Assembly: GCA_947455585.1 (NCBI GenBank)
Contig: CANGOY010000068.1
Span: 1-8,801 of the forward strand
DNA length: 8,801 bases
Direction: 5' to 3'
Origin: Comamonadaceae bacterium
GTDB lineage: Bacteria; Pseudomonadota; Gammaproteobacteria; Burkholderiales; Burkholderiaceae_C
Shown: positions 5,993-8,801 of the stretch, in pieces
Position numbering within the stretch: position 1 is the first letter of the stretch
Layout of the letters: every line of letters starts with the position of its first letter
The notes under the pieces: generated by a model
Told to the model about the DNA's origin: nothing
The model's input: the letters and a program-made list of their open reading frames with translations, nothing else
Databases searched by the model: none
Made by a program: the position numbers and the translations under genes

Positions 5993-5998
5993 TAAAAT
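5993..5998 (+). promoter_or_regulatory. Candidate -10 element for kdsD
   Basis: TAAAAT within GATAAAAT matches TATAAT at 5 of 6 positions and lies 6 bp before the kdsD ATG at 6005. Transcription from it would start about at the ATG itself. No good -35 hexamer is present at the right distance (5970-5975 reads GGCAAA), so confidence is limited. Confidence 0.4.
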
Positions 5999-6004
5999 GA
6001 GCGC

Positions 6005-7018
6005 ATGACCCAAACCCATGCACATTCCACTCGCGTTGCTGCGCAGGTGGACGACCAGCGCATTTTGCAACTGGCCCACGACACGCTCACCATCGAGGCA
6101 GACGCTGTGCGGCATTTGCGCGAAGGGCTGTCCCCTAGCTTTGTGCAAGCCGTGCATGCCATTCTCAAAGTCACAGGGCGTGTGGTGGTGATGGGCATGG
6201 GCAAGAGCGGCCATGTGGGCCGCAAAATCACAGCCACATTGGCCTCTACGGGCACACCTGCCATGTTTGTACATCCCGCCGAGGCCAGCCATGGCGACCT
6301 TGGCATGGTCAAAGACACCGACCTCGTGATTGCGATATCCAACAGCGGCGAGAGCGATGAGCTCGCTGCCATCTTGCCCGTGCTCAAACGCCAAGGCGTG
6401 CCTTTGGTAGCGCTGACCGGAGGCGCGCAATCGACGCTGGCCAGCCACGCCGACATTGTGCTCAACACGGGTGTGCTCAAAGAAGCTTGCCCACTCAACT
6501 TGGCCCCCACGGCCAGCACCACCGCACAAATGGCCATGGGTGATGCATTGGCTGTGGCTTTGCTTGATGCGCGCGGCTTCAAGGAGGAAGACTTTGCACG
6601 CTCGCACCCAGGCGGCGCGTTGGGCCGCCGACTGCTGACGCATGTCAGCGACGTCATGCGCAGCGGCGACGCGGTGCCCAGCGTGTCGCCCACAGCTACT
6701 TTTAGCGACTTGATGCGTGAGATGAGCGCCAAAGGTCTGGGCGCTTCGGCCATCGTCGATGCTCACAACAAAGTGCTCGGCATCTTCACCGATGGTGACT
6801 TGCGCCGCCTGATTGAAACCGGCACGGACATGCGCCCGCTTTCTGCGCAACAAGTGATGCATGCCAACCCGCGCACGGTGCATGCCAGCGCATTGGCCGC
6901 AGAAGCTGCGGAGCTGATGGAGCTGCACCGCATCACCAGCGTGCTGGTGGTGGACGAAGAAGGCCGCCTGTGTGGCGCCATCAACACCAACGATTTGATG
7001 CGTGCGAAAGTTATTTGA
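6005..7018 (+). CDS. kdsD: Arabinose-5-phosphate isomerase KdsD
   Basis: KdsD interconverts D-ribulose 5-phosphate and D-arabinose 5-phosphate, the first committed step toward Kdo for lipopolysaccharide. The 337-residue protein has a SIS sugar-isomerase domain (about 45-190) with GKSG (66-69), HGD (96-98) and ISNSGESDE (111-119), followed by two CBS domains (about 210-270 and 280-337). Lys67, Glu119, Glu160 and His201 (in SHPGGALGR) match the E. coli catalytic set Lys59, Glu111, Glu152 and His193 with a constant offset of eight residues, so the enzyme should be active. No Shine-Dalgarno precedes the ATG; a -10-like element lies 6 bp upstream. Its stop (TGA, 7016-7018) overlaps the kdsC start by one base, indicating an operon. 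Confidence 0.96.
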   Translation: MTQTHAHSTRVAAQVDDQRILQLAHDTLTIEADAVRHLREGLSPSFVQAVHAILKVTGRVVVMGMGKSGHVGRKITATLASTGTPAMFVHPAEASHGDLGMVKDTDLVIAISNSGESDELAAILPVLKRQGVPLVALTGGAQSTLASHADIVLNTGVLKEACPLNLAPTASTTAQMAMGDALAVALLDARGFKEEDFARSHPGGALGRRLLTHVSDVMRSGDAVPSVSPTATFSDLMREMSAKGLGASAIVDAHNKVLGIFTDGDLRRLIETGTDMRPLSAQQVMHANPRTVHASALAAEAAELMELHRITSVLVVDEEGRLCGAINTNDLMRAKVI

Positions 7019-7572
7019 TGAGCACATCTTCACCCGCTTTGAACTTTGACCCAGCCTTGCTCTTGAAAGCACAAGGCGTTCGCGTGGCCTTTTTTGATGT
7101 GGACGGCGTGCTCACCGATGGTGGCTTGTTGTTCACCGAGAGCGGCGAAACCATGAAACGCTTTTGCACGCTCGACGGCCATGGCTTGAAGATGTTGCAA
7201 AAAGCAGGCATCACCCCCGCCGTTATCACGGGGCGTGATAGCGCACCTTTGCGTACGCGCCTTAAAGCCTTGGGCATTACCCATGTGCGCTACGGCACCG
7301 AAGACAAAGCGCCTGCGGCACAAGAAATACTCGACGAACTGGGGCTTGATTGGTCACAAGCCGCGCATATGGGCGACGACTGGCCCGATATGGCCGTGAT
7401 GACGCGCGCTGCATTTGCGTGTGCACCCAGCAATGCCCACATCGAAGTCAAAGCCATTGCGCATTACGTGACCGAACGCGAAGGTGGTCACGGCGCAGCG
7501 CGTGAGTTTTGTGATTTGTTGCTGGTTGCCAGTGGTCGTTACGCAGATTTGCTGCAAGGCTACCTGGCATGA
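7018..7572 (+). CDS. kdsC: 3-deoxy-D-manno-octulosonate 8-phosphate phosphatase KdsC
   Basis: KdsC removes phosphate from Kdo 8-phosphate to give free Kdo. It is a HAD-superfamily enzyme without a large cap and works as a tetramer. The 184-residue length is typical. Motif I is FFDVDGVLTDG with Asp27 (nucleophile) and Asp29, motif II is ITGRDS (70-75), the conserved lysine is Lys97 in TEDKAP, and motif III is MGDDWPD (118-124). The ATG at 7018 is chosen because it overlaps the kdsD stop as TGATG and gives a normal-length protein; an in-frame start at 6970 lies inside kdsD and adds unconserved residues. The 3' end overlaps lptC by ATGA. Together with kdsD it supplies two of the steps of Kdo synthesis. 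Confidence 0.96.
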   Translation: MSTSSPALNFDPALLLKAQGVRVAFFDVDGVLTDGGLLFTESGETMKRFCTLDGHGLKMLQKAGITPAVITGRDSAPLRTRLKALGITHVRYGTEDKAPAAQEILDELGLDWSQAAHMGDDWPDMAVMTRAAFACAPSNAHIEVKAIAHYVTEREGGHGAAREFCDLLLVASGRYADLLQGYLA

Positions 7573-8219
7573 GTGCAGCGGCGCCCTTGTCGCTGCTGAT
7601 GCGCGTGCGCCGCGTGTTTGACCGCTTGGCGGTCTACTTGCCCTTGTTGCTCATGGGGCTCATGGCCATGACCACCTATTGGTTGGTGCGCAACACGCCC
7701 GCGATGGGCGAGGCCGAACTAGAAGCTGTGCCACGCCATGTGCCCGATTACTTCATGCGCGATTTTTCCGTCAAGGTGTTTGGTGAAGACGGCAAACTTA
7801 AAAGTGAAATGCTGGGGGTGGAAGGCCGCCACTACCCAGATACCGACACCTTAGAAATAGATCGGCCACGCATCCGCATCCTGGGTGCCGAGGGGCATGT
7901 GACCACGGCTGTCGCTGCGCGTGGTTTGATCAATGCCGATGGCTCAGAAGCACAGTTGTTTGACAAAGCGGTGGTCGTCCGCGAAGCCAGTACCAATGCA
8001 CAAGGGGTGGTGACGCCTCGTAGCGAGTTGCACAGCGATTTTTTGCATTTGTTTGCCAACACCGAACAAGTGCGTTCGTATTTGCCCGTGACTTTGGTGC
8101 GTGGTGCGGGCGACCGTTTCACCTCGCAAGAAGGCATGGACTATGACAACCTTGACCAATTGATGCAACTCAAAGGTCGTGTGCGTGGCACGTTGTTGCC
8201 TCCCAAAGACAAGAAATAA
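7569..8219 (+). CDS. lptC: LPS export ABC transporter periplasmic protein LptC
   Basis: LptC is anchored in the inner membrane and passes lipopolysaccharide from the LptBFG transporter to the LptA bridge. The 216-residue product has one N-terminal membrane helix (about 20-40, LAVYLPLLLMGLMAMTTYWL) preceded by basic residues, then a periplasmic beta-rich domain. Segments such as PDYFMRDFSVKVFGEDGKLKS and YPDTDTLEIDRPRI fit the LptC beta-jellyroll. It is slightly longer than E. coli LptC (191), mostly through an extended N-terminus and a Lys-rich tail (PPKDKK). A good AAGG ribosome binding site is at 7556-7559, and the start overlaps the kdsC stop. Unusually, no lptA follows: a terminator begins immediately after the stop codon. 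The fold assignment relies on context as well as weak sequence motifs. Confidence 0.9.
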   Translation: MSAAAPLSLLMRVRRVFDRLAVYLPLLLMGLMAMTTYWLVRNTPAMGEAELEAVPRHVPDYFMRDFSVKVFGEDGKLKSEMLGVEGRHYPDTDTLEIDRPRIRILGAEGHVTTAVAARGLINADGSEAQLFDKAVVVREASTNAQGVVTPRSELHSDFLHLFANTEQVRSYLPVTLVRGAGDRFTSQEGMDYDNLDQLMQLKGRVRGTLLPPKDKK

Positions 8220-8243
8220 AAAAGGCTCCCGAGGGAGCCTTTT
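8220..8243. terminator. Bidirectional intrinsic terminator between lptC and the RRM gene
   Basis: AAAAGGCTCCC (8220-8230) and GGGAGCCTTTT (8233-8243) form a perfect inverted repeat around GA. On the plus strand it ends in T4 just after the lptC stop. On the minus strand the preceding A-rich stretch (8214-8223) becomes a T-rich tail for the convergent RNA-binding protein gene, so it should serve both. Confidence 0.92.
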
Positions 8244-8265
8244 GATTTGCAGTGAAGCAGATCGA

Positions 8266-8727
8266 TCAGTAGCTGTTGCCACCGCCGAAACCACCACGTC
8301 CGCCGCCGCCGCCACCTTCGCGACGACCGCCGCCAGCACCGCCACCGCCGTAGGGGCTACGGAAACCGCCGCCACCACCTTCGCGACCGCCTCCACCGTA
8401 GCCGCCACCGCCGCCTTCACGGCCACCACCACCGTAGCCACCGCCACCACCGAAACCGCCGGTGCGGGGAGGACGTGGCTCCATGGGGCGAGCTTCGTTC
8501 ACCACAATGCTACGACCACCCAAAGGTGCGCCGTTCATGCCTTCGACTGCTGCCAGAGCTTCGGCATCGCTGCCCATCTCGACAAAACCAAAACCTTTAG
8601 AGCGGCCCGTGTCGCGCTCCATCATGACTTTAGCGCTGGTCACAGTACCGAACTGTCCAAAAGACTGCTCGAGATCGCTGTCGCGCACTGAATATGGCAA
8701 GTTGCCTACGTACAGTTTGTTGCCCAT
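8266..8727 (-). CDS. Glycine-rich RRM RNA-binding protein
   Basis: This 153-residue protein has one RNA recognition motif (about 3-80) with RNP2 KLYVGNL (4-10) and RNP1 KGFGFVEM (44-51), so the aromatic RNA-stacking residues Tyr6, Phe46 and Phe48 are present. A Gly/Arg-rich tail (about 88-153) follows, with two 12-residue GYGGGGREGGGG repeats (97-120) and a final RGGF. Such proteins resemble the cold-inducible Rbp family of cyanobacteria and plant glycine-rich proteins; they bind single-stranded RNA and are thought to act as RNA chaperones. The target here is unknown and I assign no gene symbol. The ATG (complement of 8725-8727) has a strong AAGGAGT ribosome binding site at 8735-8741, but that site lies in a predicted hairpin. 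It is convergent with lptC and shares its terminator, so it is not part of the LPS operon. Confidence 0.93.
   Translation of the reverse strand: MGNKLYVGNLPYSVRDSDLEQSFGQFGTVTSAKVMMERDTGRSKGFGFVEMGSDAEALAAVEGMNGAPLGGRSIVVNEARPMEPRPPRTGGFGGGGGYGGGGREGGGGGYGGGGREGGGGGFRSPYGGGGAGGGRREGGGGGGRGGFGGGNSY
8368..8439 (-). repeat. Two 36-bp repeats encoding the glycine-rich tail
   Basis: Residues 97-108 and 109-120 of the RRM protein are identical (GYGGGGREGGGG), encoded by 8404-8439 and 8368-8403. The DNA copies differ at several synonymous third positions, so the repeat is conserved at protein level rather than being a fresh duplication. Confidence 0.8.
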
Positions 8728-8731
8728 GAAA

Positions 8732-8770
8732 GGGACTCCTTAAAACACAAAAACAAAGCGATGGAGTCCC
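8732..8770 (-). promoter_or_regulatory. 5' leader hairpin sequestering the RRM gene ribosome binding site
   Basis: In the minus-strand transcript GGGACTCC (8763-8770) can pair perfectly with GGAGTCCC (8732-8739), an 8-bp stem with a 23-nt loop rich in U. The second arm contains the GGAG core of the Shine-Dalgarno (AAGGAGT, 8735-8741), which ends 7 nt before the ATG. Closed, the hairpin would hide the ribosome binding site; opened by temperature, a protein or another RNA, it would expose a strong one. The complementarity is seen directly; the regulatory role is inferred. Confidence 0.65.
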
Positions 8771-8801
8771 GAACCGAAACTGACCGATCACCAAATACAA
8801 C

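Noticed and set aside
6970..7017. Upstream in-frame start for kdsC inside kdsD
   Set aside because: The added residues are unlike the KdsC family; the TGATG junction at 7016-7020 and normal protein length favour 7018.
5981..7072. Long minus-strand open frames opposite kdsD
   Set aside because: Antisense shadows produced by GC-rich codon bias; the plus-strand KdsD has a full set of catalytic residues.
8221..8243. CRISPR-like or mobile-element inverted repeat
   Set aside because: It is a single hairpin with T tails placed between convergent genes, fully explained as a bidirectional terminator.
7944..8691. Ala/Val/Thr-rich open frames on both strands across the glycine-rich region
   Set aside because: They come from the repetitive GGN codons of the RRM protein tail read in other frames; the compositions are repetitive and without domains.

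Overview
The window is a chromosomal replication-origin neighbourhood from a betaproteobacterium, most likely Burkholderiales and probably Comamonadaceae. This rests on the gene order dnaN-dnaA-(oriC)-rpmH-rnpA-yidD-yidC-mnmE, on the DnaN N-terminus, on RnpA and YidC sequences of betaproteobacterial type, and on GC-rich codon use. The genus cannot be fixed from the sequence alone. All coding regions look intact; I see no mobile element, CRISPR array, tRNA or rRNA.

Layout. Positions 1-72 hold the first 24 codons of dnaN (minus strand). Positions 73-303 are a dnaA-dnaN spacer with one perfect and several near-perfect DnaA boxes and a run of four TAG trinucleotides resembling a DnaA-trio. dnaA itself is 304-1716 (minus). 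Positions 1717-1920, between dnaA and rpmH, form the best oriC candidate: three DnaA boxes interleaved with two AT-core palindromes, plus a probable rpmH promoter and leader hairpin. The plus strand then carries rpmH, rnpA, yidD and yidC (the last three joined by 4-bp ATGA overlaps), a strong intrinsic terminator, and mnmE. An overlapping lipopolysaccharide cluster follows, kdsD-kdsC-lptC, ending at a bidirectional terminator shared with a convergent gene for a glycine-rich RRM RNA-binding protein (8266-8727, minus).

Function. dnaA and dnaN start replication and supply the sliding clamp. RpmH, RnpA and MnmE belong to translation and tRNA/RNA maturation. YidD and YidC insert membrane proteins. 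KdsD and KdsC make Kdo and LptC moves finished lipopolysaccharide across the periplasm. Transcription diverges from the dnaA-rpmH spacer, as expected when genes run with the replication forks.

This is mainly a conserved core region and I do not see a previously undescribed multi-gene system. The most interesting signals are non-coding: a hairpin that would bury the Shine-Dalgarno of the RNA-binding protein gene, DnaA-box clusters on both sides of dnaA with a trio-like repeat, a -10 element placed so that the kdsD mRNA may be leaderless, and an lptC not followed directly by lptA/lptB.
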